NCBI RefSeq assembly: GCF_001612825.1
Contig: NZ_BDBE01000030.1
Coordinates: 372,001-436,000 of the forward strand
DNA length: 64,000 nt
Direction of reading: 5' to 3'
Source of the DNA: Nocardia caishijiensis NBRC 108228
GTDB lineage: Bacteria > Actinomycetota > Actinomycetes > Mycobacteriales > Mycobacteriaceae
In this document: piece after piece, positions 19,267-27,012 of the stretch
Numbering within the stretch: the stretch's first letter is position 1
Layout of the letters: each line of letters begins with the position of its first letter
Notes under the pieces: model-generated
What the model saw: only the letters and a program-made list of their open reading frames with translations
Told to the model about the DNA's origin: nothing
The model's database searches: none
Program-made: the position numbers and the translations under genes

Positions 19267-19817
19267 CGCAGCAGGCCCTCCATGCGGATGGTCGGGGTGC
19301 TGGCGAGCGCGGCCTGTTCGGCGGCGCGGATCGCTTCCTCGCGATTGACGCCCATCGGCATCTCCGCGATCTTGGCGTGCAACGCGAGAATGGCGTTGAG
19401 CAGCATCTCCGGGCGGGGCGGGCAGCCGGGGAGGTAGATGTCGACCGGGACCACGTGGTCGACGCCCTGCACGATGGCGTAGTTGTTGAACATGCCGCCC
19501 GAGGACGCGCAGACACCCATGGCCAGTACCCATTTGGGTTCGGTCATCTGGTCGTAGACCTGACGCAGAACCGGTGCCATCTTCTGGCTCACCCGGCCTG
19601 CGACGATCATCAGGTCGGCCTGGCGGGGCGAGGCGCGGAAGGCTTCCATGCCGAAGCGGGCGATGTCGAATCGTCCTGCACCGGTGGCCATCATCTCGAT
19701 CGCGCAGCAGGCCAGACCGAAGGTGGCGGGCCACAGTGACCCTTTACGCAGGTATCCGGCGAAATCCTCGACGGTGCTCAGCAGGAACCCGCTTGGCAGC
19801 TTCTCTTCGAGACCCAT
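19263..19817 (-). CDS. nuoB: NADH-quinone oxidoreductase subunit B
   Basis: The N2-cluster subunit, 184 residues from the ATG at 19817 (MGLEEKLPSGF); the upstream extension of the frame overlaps nuoA and is ignored. Ligands are the adjacent Cys pair in GLACCAIEMM, the Cys in MGVCASSGGMF and that in YLPGCPPRPE. N2 hands electrons to quinone at the junction with NuoD and NuoH. It lies about 10 bp downstream of nuoA. Confidence 0.97.
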   Translation of the reverse strand: MGLEEKLPSGFLLSTVEDFAGYLRKGSLWPATFGLACCAIEMMATGAGRFDIARFGMEAFRASPRQADLMIVAGRVSQKMAPVLRQVYDQMTEPKWVLAMGVCASSGGMFNNYAIVQGVDHVVPVDIYLPGCPPRPEMLLNAILALHAKIAEMPMGVNREEAIRAAEQAALASTPTIRMEGLLR

Positions 19818-19827
19818 TGTTTCCCAC

Positions 19828-20208
19828 TCATTCCCAGCTGAGGCCGCCGCGGCGCCATTCGTAGGCGTAGGCGACCGACACATTGACGATGAACAGCGCC
19901 ATCGCGGCGAATCCGAACAACCCGAGAGCGTCGAAGTGCACGGCCCACGGGTAGAGGAACACGATCTCGATGTCGAAGATGATGAACAGCATCGCGGTGA
20001 GGTAGTACTTCACCGGAAACCGTTGCCCCCCAATGTCTCCCGGACCCCCAGCGACCGCGTGCGGTGTGGGTTCGATGCCGCATTCATAGGGTTCGAGCTT
20101 GGCCCGGTTGTATCGCTTCGGACCGACCAGCGCCGCCATGATGACGGAGAAGACCGCGAACGCCGCGGCGATGGCGCCGAGTACGAGTGCGGGCACTTCG
20201 ATGTTCAC
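19828..20208 (-). CDS. nuoA: NADH-quinone oxidoreductase subunit A
   Basis: The first gene of the operon, encoding a 126-residue subunit with three transmembrane helices. The conserved loop YECGIEP (the Cys-containing switch loop at the quinone cavity) and FPVKYYLTAMLFIIFDIEIVFLYPWA with acidic residues in the second helix are present. About 130 nt separate its start from the putative -10 box at 20344-20349. Confidence 0.97.
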   Translation of the reverse strand: MNIEVPALVLGAIAAAFAVFSVIMAALVGPKRYNRAKLEPYECGIEPTPHAVAGGPGDIGGQRFPVKYYLTAMLFIIFDIEIVFLYPWAVHFDALGLFGFAAMALFIVNVSVAYAYEWRRGGLSWE

Positions 20209-20343
20209 GACTGCACTTCCCCTCCTCGCTGGAGCAGGCCGTGCCGTGTGGCGCGGCCGCGGACGGCAGCTTTCGGCGAGACGGGGGCCGACAACGATGT
20301 CCGCCGAACCGGGGCCTCGCCCGCTGTGCAGCGATGGCGGAGC

Positions 20344-20380
20344 GTTATACAGAACCCGCGCTCGTGTGAGCTAGAGCACA
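20344..20380 (-). promoter_or_regulatory. nuo operon promoter with CRP/GlxR-type site
   Basis: On the minus strand TATAAC (20349-20344) is a good -10 element. No -35 hexamer fits upstream; the place is occupied by a 16-bp near-palindrome (20365-20380), TGTGAGCTAGAGCACA on the plus strand. It matches the actinobacterial CRP/GlxR consensus TGTGANNTANNTCACA at all but one defined position. This is the layout of an activator-dependent or CRP-controlled promoter. The motif family is established knowledge; its use here is an inference. Confidence 0.6.
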
Positions 20381-20489
20381 GACTATCGCGGTTTCCGGGG
20401 TGCGCCGCGCGTTTCCGGGGCGCTGTTTGATCGAATTCAGTACCGGGATTCATGAGCGAAACGGTGGTAATCCGCTCAGCGCGCACACG

Positions 20490-20520
20490 ACAGAACCACT
20501 GGAGTTACCAGTGGTTCTGT
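20490..20520 (-). terminator. Hairpin downstream of response-regulator gene
   Basis: ACAGAACCACTGG at 20490-20502 pairs perfectly over 13 bp with 20508-20520 around a 5-nt loop. It lies 46 nt after the stop of the minus-strand response-regulator gene and ahead of the nuo promoter, so it probably ends that transcript. There is no T tract. Confidence 0.7.
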
Positions 20521-20566
20521 GAGGATCGAGATGACGTCGACTATCCGACGGAACGGGACACTGCGG

Positions 20567-20968
20567 TCAGCGTGCCTGGAGTACGCCCGCGACCGCGCGG
20601 GTGAGCTGCATGGGGTCGATCGGGTGTGAGACCGAGGCCTCGGCGCGCGACCAGTTGGCCAGCCACGCATCGTCGGGTCGACCGGTGAGCACGACCACCG
20701 GGGGGCACTGCTCGATCTCGTCCTTGAGCTGCTTGGCGATCCCGAGCCCCCCGGCGGGCACGGACTCCCCGTCGAGAATCGCGAGATCGATCCCACCGGC
20801 ATCCATCTGCTCGATGACGACGGGCGCGGTCGCGACCTCGAGGTAGTCGAGCTCCGGTAGATCCGGCCGAGGCCGTGGCCCCAGCGCGAGAATCACCTGT
20901 TGACGGGTATCGGCGTCATTGCTGTAGACCAGCACACGCAGCGGGGTGGAACGATCTGATTCGGCCAC
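20567..20968 (-). CDS. Degenerate response-regulator receiver protein (Rv3143-like)
   Basis: With the GTG at 20968 the product is 133 residues, a stand-alone receiver-like domain with no output domain. LRVLVYSNDADTRQQVILAL is strand 1 and helix 1, LAILDGESVPAGG carries the phospho-acceptor Asp, and PPVVVLTGRPDD the conserved Thr region. The Lys-Pro of strand 5 is replaced by His-Pro (ASVSHPIDP), and the acidic pair at the first strand is altered (SNDAD). Classical phosphorylation chemistry may therefore be impaired. I recall Rv3143, of the same length, beside nuoA in M. tuberculosis, so a conserved link with complex I or its control is likely. The role is unknown. Confidence 0.75.
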   Translation of the reverse strand: MAESDRSTPLRVLVYSNDADTRQQVILALGPRPRPDLPELDYLEVATAPVVIEQMDAGGIDLAILDGESVPAGGLGIAKQLKDEIEQCPPVVVLTGRPDDAWLANWSRAEASVSHPIDPMQLTRAVAGVLQAR

Positions 20969-20990
20969 AGACGGATCGTACGTCGGGTCA

Positions 20991-21050
20991 GCGGGCGTGG
21001 TGGCGGGTTCGGCCGAACAGCCGATGCCCGAATCTCCCACCACCGCCCGC
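20991..21050 (-). terminator. Possible hairpin downstream of acyl carrier protein gene
   Basis: GCGGGCGTGGTGG (20991-21003) pairs with 21037-21050 with one bulged base around a 33-nt loop that itself contains the palindrome TTCGGCCGAA. It sits just after the minus-strand acyl carrier protein stop. The large loop makes this a weak terminator call. Confidence 0.35.
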
Positions 21051-21068
21051 CTATTCGCCGATGCGCTG

Positions 21069-21374
21069 CTAGCGGACCGGTTCATCTTTGAGCTTTGCGG
21101 CCATTTCGGCGGCGAGCTCGGGTTGTTCGGCCTCCATCTTCTGGACGTAGGTGACGGCGTCACCTACGGTGCGCAGACTCGACAGGTCCTCGTCGGGGAT
21201 CTTCACGGCGTACTTGTCCTCGAGTTGGACGGCGATCTCGACGAGGGACAGGGAATCGATTTCGAGGTCTTCGATGAAGGACTTCTCCGGAGTCACCTCG
21301 GCGGCGTCGATGCCGGTCACCTCCTCGATGATGTCGGCGATGCCCGCGATGATCTCCTGCTGCGTGGTTGCCAC
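21069..21374 (-). CDS. Acyl carrier protein (AcpM-like)
   Basis: The 101-residue protein has the carrier fold with the phosphopantetheine Ser in EIDSLSLVEIAVQLEDKY, flanked by acidic helices. The C-terminal extension of about 20 residues beyond the usual 78 (MEAEQPELAAEMAAKLKDE) resembles mycobacterial AcpM, which carries meromycolate chains in FAS-II. Unlike acpM of mycobacteria it is not next to kasA or fabD here; it stands alone. The GTG start has AAGGA six bases upstream. A MerR-type promoter lies upstream, so it is probably controlled by the divergent MerR regulator. Which synthase it serves cannot be seen. Confidence 0.88.
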   Translation of the reverse strand: MATTQQEIIAGIADIIEEVTGIDAAEVTPEKSFIEDLEIDSLSLVEIAVQLEDKYAVKIPDEDLSSLRTVGDAVTYVQKMEAEQPELAAEMAAKLKDEPVR

Positions 21375-21412
21375 GAATTGTCCTTAGTTCGAGGGGGTTA
21401 CGTTCGTGCAGT

Positions 21413-21444
21413 ACGGTAGGAGCTCCACTGGGGTGGAGGTTCAA
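21413..21444 (-). promoter_or_regulatory. MerR-type promoter and operator for acyl carrier protein gene
   Basis: On the minus strand TTGAAC (21444-21439) and TACCGT (21418-21413) are separated by 20 nt. The spacer contains the perfect 16-bp palindrome CTCCAC-TGGG-GTGGAG (21423-21438). An overlong 19-20-nt spacer filled by an inverted repeat is the hallmark of promoters activated by MerR proteins through DNA untwisting. The regulator gene starts 12 bases past the operator in the opposite direction. Confidence 0.75.
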
Positions 21445-21450
21445 CTGGTT

Positions 21451-22371
21451 GTGACCGACGACACACAGACGACGTTGGTGAGTATCGGGGAGCTGGCGCG
21501 CAGGACGGGGCTCGCGGTGCGGACCCTTCGGTTCTACTGTGACGAGGGCATTCTCGACGCGTGTCGTAGCGTCGGTGGCCATCGGCTGTTCGAGGCGCGG
21601 ACCGCCGTTGAACGGGTGTTGCTGATCAAGCGGTTGCGGGCGCTGGGGCTGGGGTTGGCGTCGATCACCGAGGTGTTGCGGAGGGAACGGTCGATCGCCG
21701 AGGCGGTGGCCGAGGAGAGCGCCCGCCTCGACGTCGAAATGCGGACGCTGGCTTGGCGGCGCGCCAGCTTGCGTGCGGTGGAAGCCGCGTCCCCCACGGG
21801 CCGGGCCGAGCGGCTGGCGCTGCTCGCGGCGGCTCAGGACGGCGGGTCGGCGCACGAGAGCCTGGTGCGGTTCTGGTTGGGTACGCTCGCGCCGATTCCG
21901 CCGGACGATGTCGAGGGCTGGATCGGCTGGAATGTGCCGAGGCCGCCGATCGATCCGTCGGTCGAGGAGGTGGTCGCCTACGCCGCACTGGTCGCGATGG
22001 TCTCCGATCCCGCACTGAAGGTGATTGTGCGGCAGCAGTATTGGCGGGGCCGGGCAGAGTTGGTGCGCGACCCCCGGGAGTTGTACGGCCGGATCGGCGA
22101 CGTCATGGCCGATGTGGTGCCCCTCGTCTCCGCCGGGGTGCGACCGAGCGGGGGCCGTGAACTCGACCGGTTCGTGGACGCGCACGCCGGTGCCCGAGGG
22201 GAATGCGATACGCCCCGCTTCCGTGCGCGGCTACTCGACGAGGCCACCGACGGCGATCAGCGGATCCACCGATATTGGACGCTGACCGAACAACTCCTCG
22301 GGGCGCGAATCACCGTGGGACGTGCCCACGACTGGGTGTATCGCGCACTGGTCGACTCCCTCGGCCGCTGA
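21451..22371 (+). CDS. MerR-family transcriptional regulator
   Basis: The 306-residue protein starts at the GTG 21451; the alternatives at 21406 or 21433 would overlap the operator. The N-terminal winged helix is typical: LVSIGELARRTGLAVRTLRFYCDEGIL, then GHRLFEARTAVERVLLIKRLRALGLGLASI, followed by the dimerisation coiled coil. The C-terminal 200 residues form an uncharacterised effector domain (EEVVAYAALVAMVSDPALKV, RIHRYWTLTEQLLG) without the Cys residues of metal sensors, so an organic ligand is more likely. It is divergent from the acyl carrier protein gene and should control it and itself. The ligand is unknown. Confidence 0.87.
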   Translation: MTDDTQTTLVSIGELARRTGLAVRTLRFYCDEGILDACRSVGGHRLFEARTAVERVLLIKRLRALGLGLASITEVLRRERSIAEAVAEESARLDVEMRTLAWRRASLRAVEAASPTGRAERLALLAAAQDGGSAHESLVRFWLGTLAPIPPDDVEGWIGWNVPRPPIDPSVEEVVAYAALVAMVSDPALKVIVRQQYWRGRAELVRDPRELYGRIGDVMADVVPLVSAGVRPSGGRELDRFVDAHAGARGECDTPRFRARLLDEATDGDQRIHRYWTLTEQLLGARITVGRAHDWVYRALVDSLGR

Positions 22372-22384
22372 CGGAGCGCGATAT

Positions 22385-23491
22385 CTACCAGTTCCCGTCC
22401 TGAACCGTCTTGTCGCCCAACGAGATCACCGGGAGATCGCCCTCGATCGGCGGATTCGGGTGCTCGTCGGCCAGCCAGTGGCCCGTGGGTTTCACCCCGG
22501 CGAGTTCGGTGGCCGGTGCCAGGTCCTCGGCGTCAGCGGCGTAGTAGTCGAACCACGGCAGCCCGTGCTGGGTGTAGGACTGGGCGGTGACCGGCGTCGA
22601 CGGTGCCGGTTCGCCGGTGATGTCCTGCCATTCGGCGGCCGAGGCCAGGTGCACGAAGATCCGGGCGTCGGCCGCGCGGTGGTAGTCCTCGAGTGGGCGT
22701 CGGTCGGCGTAGATCTCCTGGCGCATGGTGCCACCGGCACCCATGCCCATCGCCCTCGACCCGCGGCGCCGCATATCTCCACCCGCGGGCCTGGCTCCCA
22801 GCGCGGGCGGCGCGGCCGGAGCCGGTGCGGGACCACTCGGTGCGCCGCCGTAGGCGGCCGGGCTGACCGGCATCGGCGCACCGGGCGTCATGGGCGCACC
22901 GTAGGGAGCGGTGAGCCATGGCGCCCCCTCGTCCGAGGGAGCGGGACGATGCAGTGCCTGCTCGTTCACCCATGCCTCGCGCGCGATGTCGGTGAGCCCG
23001 TGTACCGCCAGTTGCACCCCACCCCACTGCTCGGTTCCCGTGACCTGACCTTCGACGGTCGCGCCGAGCCCCATGGGCACCGCGACGAACTGGCGCACGC
23101 TGCCGTCGCCGGAGTTGATGCCGTCGAGCCACGGTTGCCGAGGCAGCGCGAGATAGTTCTGTGGGTCCTGGCCGAGCACATCGCTCCACGGCTTCCCGGA
23201 TACCGCGCACACCTTGCCGACCGCCACTTTCAACGCGGCCGGGGTGGTGGCGGTGAACTTCAGCCACAGCGCTTCGCGCTGGTAGATCGGCAGCATCACC
23301 CCGCCGCGTTCCCGCCATTGCGCGGGCACGGTATCGGGATAGTCGGCGACGCGGCGCAGCGGGAAGGTGCCGAGGCCCGGGGGCAAAGGGTAGGTGCCCG
23401 TCTCGGGCAATCGCAAGGTCCGCACAAACGTCACGCGCACGCCGCCCGGCAGTTCGAGCGCATCGCCGGAAAGTTTCACTTCGGTCGCCAT
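22385..23491 (-). CDS. Conserved hypothetical protein with Pro/Ala-rich linker
   Basis: The 368-residue product has no signal peptide or membrane helix. An N-terminal domain of about 190 residues (GGVRVTFVRTLRLPETGTYP, a Trp-rich middle such as QREALWLKFTAT) is joined by a low-complexity Pro/Ala/Gly linker (about residues 200-245) to a C-terminal domain containing GMGAGGTMRQEIYADRRPLE and GLPWFDYYAADAEDLAPA. I believe related proteins occur widely in actinomycetes without known function. The gene ends 13 bp from the convergent MerR gene. No function is proposed. Confidence 0.7.
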   Translation of the reverse strand: MATEVKLSGDALELPGGVRVTFVRTLRLPETGTYPLPPGLGTFPLRRVADYPDTVPAQWRERGGVMLPIYQREALWLKFTATTPAALKVAVGKVCAVSGKPWSDVLGQDPQNYLALPRQPWLDGINSGDGSVRQFVAVPMGLGATVEGQVTGTEQWGGVQLAVHGLTDIAREAWVNEQALHRPAPSDEGAPWLTAPYGAPMTPGAPMPVSPAAYGGAPSGPAPAPAAPPALGARPAGGDMRRRGSRAMGMGAGGTMRQEIYADRRPLEDYHRAADARIFVHLASAAEWQDITGEPAPSTPVTAQSYTQHGLPWFDYYAADAEDLAPATELAGVKPTGHWLADEHPNPPIEGDLPVISLGDKTVQDGNW

Positions 23492-23723
23492 GCCCCACCC
23501 CTTCGTTCGACCGGACGCGATCTCGCCCCTCGTCGACGACGGTACTCATCGACCAAGCCTCCGTCCACGACTTCTCGGGTCGGCATCGACGACGGTCGCG
23601 GTTCCGATCGTGGCAGGCGGTACGCGAGCCGTGCCCACCCGCGGAACGTCTCCGCCGAAATAGGGGCATGTGCGTTGTAGTTCGTATGACAAAAACCAGT
23701 GGCGCGCTGTTGGACCCGCTGTT

Positions 23724-23729
23724 TACGGT
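23724..23729 (+). promoter_or_regulatory. -10 box of a likely leaderless transcript
   Basis: TACGGT fits the actinobacterial TANNNT -10 element and lies six bases before the ATG of the glycohydrolase gene. Transcription would begin at or within a base or two of the start codon. No ribosome site is present, consistent with leaderless translation. Confidence 0.55.
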
Positions 23730-23735
23730 GACCCC

Positions 23736-24554
23736 ATGAGCAGCAAATTGCCTCACGTGGCCGAGGAGAACGAAGCGATCGTCGCCGAGGGCGGCTATCG
23801 CACCGGAGACGGCGAATTCGTGGACATCGCGGACCGCTCGGCTGCCGCGCGCGGTGCCACTGTGTCCTACACGCCACAGCATCTCGAGGAGATGATCCAG
23901 GGCGGTGGACCGGGGCCCGGGAACCCCGTGGTCGAGGTGACAGCCGAGGGCAGCATCGAGGCCGCGCGACGGCTGCACGCCGAGCAAGCGGGTCGCGTCG
24001 GCGTCCTCAATTTCGCTTCGGCCCGCAATCCCGGCGGCGGTTACCTGGGTGGTGCCCGTGCACAGGAGGAAGATCTGTGCCGCAGCGCGCTGCTCTACAC
24101 CTGCTTGCTCGAGGCACCGGACTACTATGCCGCACACCGCGCTTCGCGCGACCTGGCCTACAGCCACCGGGTGATCGTGTCGCCTGACGTACCGGTGATC
24201 CGCAACGATCGGGGTGGCCTGACCACACCGTTCCCGGTCACCTTCCTGACCTGCCCCGCTCCGAACGCGGGGGAGCTGCGGCGGCGCTCGGCGACCGTGG
24301 ATGTGGGGCCAGTGCTGTCGGAACGCGCCGAGCGGGTCGTCGCGGCCGCGGCGCGTCACGACATCGACACGCTGGTGCTCGGGGCGTGGGGGTGCGGGGT
24401 GTTCGGCAACGACCCCGTCGTGGTGGCCGACGCGTTCGAGGCCGCGCTGACCGGCTGGGGAGCGGCTTTCGACCGGGTGACCTTCGCGGTGTGGGACCGG
24501 GCGACACCCTCGATGAACCGCGCCGCCTTCGCAACCCGGTTCGCCAGCCGCTGA
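23736..24554 (+). CDS. Poly(ADP-ribose) glycohydrolase-like macrodomain protein (TIGR02452/DUF2263)
   Basis: The 272-residue protein shows the bacterial PARG signature GGG-X7-QEE in NPGGGYLGGARAQEEDLCRS, with two catalytic Glu, on a macrodomain fold (VGVLNFASARNPGGG; LVLGAWGCGVFGNDP, the diphosphate-binding loop). Enzymes of this family cleave ribose-ribose bonds of poly(ADP-ribose) or remove ADP-ribose. In bacteria they may reverse host, phage or self ADP-ribosylation. The ATG at 23736 is preferred to an upstream start because a -10 box sits six bases before it and the family N-terminus (a helix-rich lid) begins there. Its stop abuts the convergent cbbR stop with no spacer. No ADP-ribosyltransferase is seen nearby. 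Confidence 0.85.
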   Translation: MSSKLPHVAEENEAIVAEGGYRTGDGEFVDIADRSAAARGATVSYTPQHLEEMIQGGGPGPGNPVVEVTAEGSIEAARRLHAEQAGRVGVLNFASARNPGGGYLGGARAQEEDLCRSALLYTCLLEAPDYYAAHRASRDLAYSHRVIVSPDVPVIRNDRGGLTTPFPVTFLTCPAPNAGELRRRSATVDVGPVLSERAERVVAAAARHDIDTLVLGAWGCGVFGNDPVVVADAFEAALTGWGAAFDRVTFAVWDRATPSMNRAAFATRFASR

Positions 24555-25436
24555 TCAGGGACCGATGGCTGCGTGGAAGGCATCGGCCGGCCCCGTTTCG
24601 GCGGGGTCGATGAGGTGCGCGAGGAACAGCCGGGTGGTGAGTGTCGGGGTGGGTGTGGTGACCGCGTGCCAGGGGCGGTCGAGGGGGGTGCCGGGGACGT
24701 CGATCGTATGCAAGGCGCCGGAGCGCAGGTGTTCGTCGACGGCGTCGGAGTGGATGAGGGTGATGCCGAGTCCTTCGCGGGCGGCGGCGATGACGGCGCC
24801 GTGGGAGCCGAGAGTCAGGGTGGGCGGGTCGATCTGGAGGCGATCGAGCAGGGCGAGGGTGGCTTCGCGGGTGCCCGAACCGGTCCCGCGCAGCAGCCAG
24901 GTGGCGTGGCGGGGGTCGGGGTCGTCGGTGCCGACGACGACCAGGGTGCTGGGGCGACGCGCCTGGATGACCAGACCCGCGTCGTGGGGTGGGCGACCGG
25001 CGATGACGAGATCGGTTTCGTGGTGCTGTAATTCGAGGAACAGCACGTCGCGCGGCTGGATCGACAGACTCAGTTCCACATCGGGGTAGCGGCGCCGAAA
25101 CGACGCGAGCGGCCGCAGCACCACGGATTCGCCCGCGGTGGCGACGACGCCGATGCGTAATCGTCCGGCGTCGGCCTGACGGACGGCGGCGTGTGCCTCC
25201 TTCATCAAACCGAGGATCCCCCGGCAGTATTCGGCGTACACCCGGCCCGCCTCGCTGAGCGCGATACCCCGTCCTGAACGAACGATCAGTTTGGCGCCGA
25301 GCTGTTTTTCGACATGGGTGACAGCGGCCGAGACGGCGGCTTCGGTGACGTGGAGTTGTGCCGCGGCACGGCGGATGGATCCCAGGCGGGCGACAGCGAG
25401 AAAAGTTTCCATCCGACCCGAACTGACCCTGCCCAT
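24555..25436 (-). CDS. cbbR: LysR-type regulator of the RuBisCO operon
   Basis: The 293-residue LysR protein has an N-terminal winged helix (METFLAVARLGSIRRAAAQL, VTEAAVSAAVTHVEKQLGAKL) and a periplasmic-binding-protein-like effector domain (RIGVVATAGESVVLRPLASF). Divergent transcription from cbbL and two palindromes in the intergenic region identify it as CbbR, which in autotrophs activates cbb genes in response to Calvin-cycle metabolites. The start could instead be the Met nine residues in (METFL). Its stop is immediately adjacent to that of the preceding convergent gene. Confidence 0.92.
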   Translation of the reverse strand: MGRVSSGRMETFLAVARLGSIRRAAAQLHVTEAAVSAAVTHVEKQLGAKLIVRSGRGIALSEAGRVYAEYCRGILGLMKEAHAAVRQADAGRLRIGVVATAGESVVLRPLASFRRRYPDVELSLSIQPRDVLFLELQHHETDLVIAGRPPHDAGLVIQARRPSTLVVVGTDDPDPRHATWLLRGTGSGTREATLALLDRLQIDPPTLTLGSHGAVIAAAREGLGITLIHSDAVDEHLRSGALHTIDVPGTPLDRPWHAVTTPTPTLTTRLFLAHLIDPAETGPADAFHAAIGP

Positions 25437-25452
25437 ACCCGACGGTAGCAAA

Positions 25453-25498
25453 CTCAACGTTTCGGTTGAGCGTTGTCGGAAACATTCTGATTGTTTCC
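25453..25498. promoter_or_regulatory. CbbR operator region between cbbR and cbbL
   Basis: Two perfect inverted repeats lie in the 122-nt divergent gap: CTCAAC-N6-GTTGAG (25453-25470) and GGAAACA-N7-TGTTTCC (25478-25498). LysR proteins bind such paired dyads as tetramers, a recognition site plus an activation site, controlling both directions. The second dyad fits the T-N11-A form typical of LysR sites. Confidence 0.65.
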
Positions 25499-25558
25499 AC
25501 GCCGGGTGGCCCCCATCCTGGAATTCGCTACGGGACAGCGGATTCCACAGGAGGAACC

Positions 25559-27001
25559 ATGGCGGAAGAAACCGAACGGGATCGTTGGGATCCGGGCGTA
25601 CAGTCCTACGCTTCGATGGGCTATTACGCGCCCGACTACGTACCGGCCGATACCGATGTGCTCGCCGTGTTCCGGGTGACCCCGCAGCGCGGCGTCGACC
25701 CGATCGAGGCCGCCGCCGCAGTGGCGGGTGAATCATCCACTGCCACTTGGACTGTCGTGTGGACCGACCGGCTCACCGCGCACTCGAAGTATCAGGCCAA
25801 GTGCTACCGGGTCGACCCGGTGCCGGGGCGCGAGGGCGAGTACTTCGCCTATATCGCCTACGATCTGGACCTTTTCGAAGAAGGGTCGATCACCAACCTC
25901 ACCTCCTCGGTGATCGGCAATGTGTTCGGGTTCAAACCATTGCTGGCATTGCGCCTCGAGGACATGCGCATTCCGGTGGCGTATGTGAAAACCTTCCAGG
26001 GTCCGCCGCACGGCACGGTGATGGAACGCGAATACCTCAACAAATACGGCAGACCACTGCTCGGCGCGACGGTGAAGCCGAAGCTCGGTTTGTCGGCCCG
26101 CAATTACGGGCGCGTGATCTACGAGGCCTGCAAGGGCGGCCTGGATTTCACCAAGGACGACGAGAACATCAATTCCCAGCCCTTCATGCGCTGGCGCGAC
26201 CGGTACCTGTTCGCGATGGAGGGGGTGAACCGGGCGATGGCCGAGACAGGCGAGATCAAAGGCCACTACCTGAATGTCACCGCCGCCACCATGGAGGACA
26301 TGTACGAGCGGGCCGAGTTCGCCAAGGAAATCGGGTCGGTCGTCATCATGATGGACCTGACCGTGGGTTATACGGCGATGCAGTCGATGTCGAAGTGGGC
26401 GCGACGCAACGGCGTGCTGCTGCACCTGCACCGGGCCGGACATTCCACGTTCACCCGCCAGAAGACGCACGGGGTGAGTTTCCGGGTGCTGGCCAAATGG
26501 TGCCGACTGATCGGGGTGGATCACCTGCACGCGGGAACCGTGGTCGGCAAATTGGAAGGCGATCCAGCGACGACCCGCGGTTTCTACGACACCCTGCGCG
26601 AGAACCACATTCCGGCTCAGCTGAGCAACGGCATCTTCTTCGATCAGGAGTGGGCGAGTCTGCCCGGCGTGATGCCGGTGGCCTCCGGCGGTATCCACGC
26701 GGGTCAGATGCATCAACTGCTGGACCTGTTCGGTGACGATGTGATCCTGCAGTTCGGTGGCGGAACGATCGGTCATCCGCTCGGTATCGCGGCGGGCGCC
26801 GAAGCCAACCGGGTGGCACTCGAGGCGGTGGTCAAGGCCCGCAACGAAGGACGTGACCTGATCAAAGAGGGCCCCGATGTGCTGCGGACCGCGGCCTCGA
26901 CGTGCCGCCCGCTCGAGGTCGCGCTGTCGACCTGGGGTGATGTCACCTTCGATTACACATCCACCGACGCGCCCGACGCGGTGCCGACGCCGAGCCTGTA
27001 G
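25559..27001 (+). CDS. cbbL: RuBisCO large subunit, form IC (red type)
   Basis: The 480-residue enzyme carboxylates ribulose-1,5-bisphosphate. The start at 25559 has AGGAGG four bases before it. Catalytic elements are complete: TVKPKLGLSARNYGR, the carbamylated Lys in GGLDFTKDDEN, HRAGHSTFTR, loop 6 in AGTVVGKLEGDP and the phosphate-binding GGGTIGHP. The N-terminus (SYASMGYYAPDYVP) and overall length are those of form IC of proteobacterial type, which also occurs in some actinobacteria. It is the first gene of cbbLSXFP, followed 11 bp later by the small subunit. Confidence 0.97.
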   Translation: MAEETERDRWDPGVQSYASMGYYAPDYVPADTDVLAVFRVTPQRGVDPIEAAAAVAGESSTATWTVVWTDRLTAHSKYQAKCYRVDPVPGREGEYFAYIAYDLDLFEEGSITNLTSSVIGNVFGFKPLLALRLEDMRIPVAYVKTFQGPPHGTVMEREYLNKYGRPLLGATVKPKLGLSARNYGRVIYEACKGGLDFTKDDENINSQPFMRWRDRYLFAMEGVNRAMAETGEIKGHYLNVTAATMEDMYERAEFAKEIGSVVIMMDLTVGYTAMQSMSKWARRNGVLLHLHRAGHSTFTRQKTHGVSFRVLAKWCRLIGVDHLHAGTVVGKLEGDPATTRGFYDTLRENHIPAQLSNGIFFDQEWASLPGVMPVASGGIHAGQMHQLLDLFGDDVILQFGGGTIGHPLGIAAGAEANRVALEAVVKARNEGRDLIKEGPDVLRTAASTCRPLEVALSTWGDVTFDYTSTDAPDAVPTPSL

Positions 27002-27012
27002 GGAGACCGGTC

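Larger units (their letters stand above)
20209..20566. other. Intergenic region upstream of nuoA
   Basis: This 358-nt gap holds the presumed nuoA promoter with a CRP/GlxR-type site in its middle and, at the far end, a perfect hairpin behind the response-regulator gene. I see no coding region; the frames crossing it are short and lack a ribosome site. Confidence 0.7.

Noticed and set aside
22533..24359. 608-residue minus-strand frame spanning two divergent genes
   Set aside because: It crosses the promoter region and runs antisense to the glycohydrolase gene; composition is that of a shadow.
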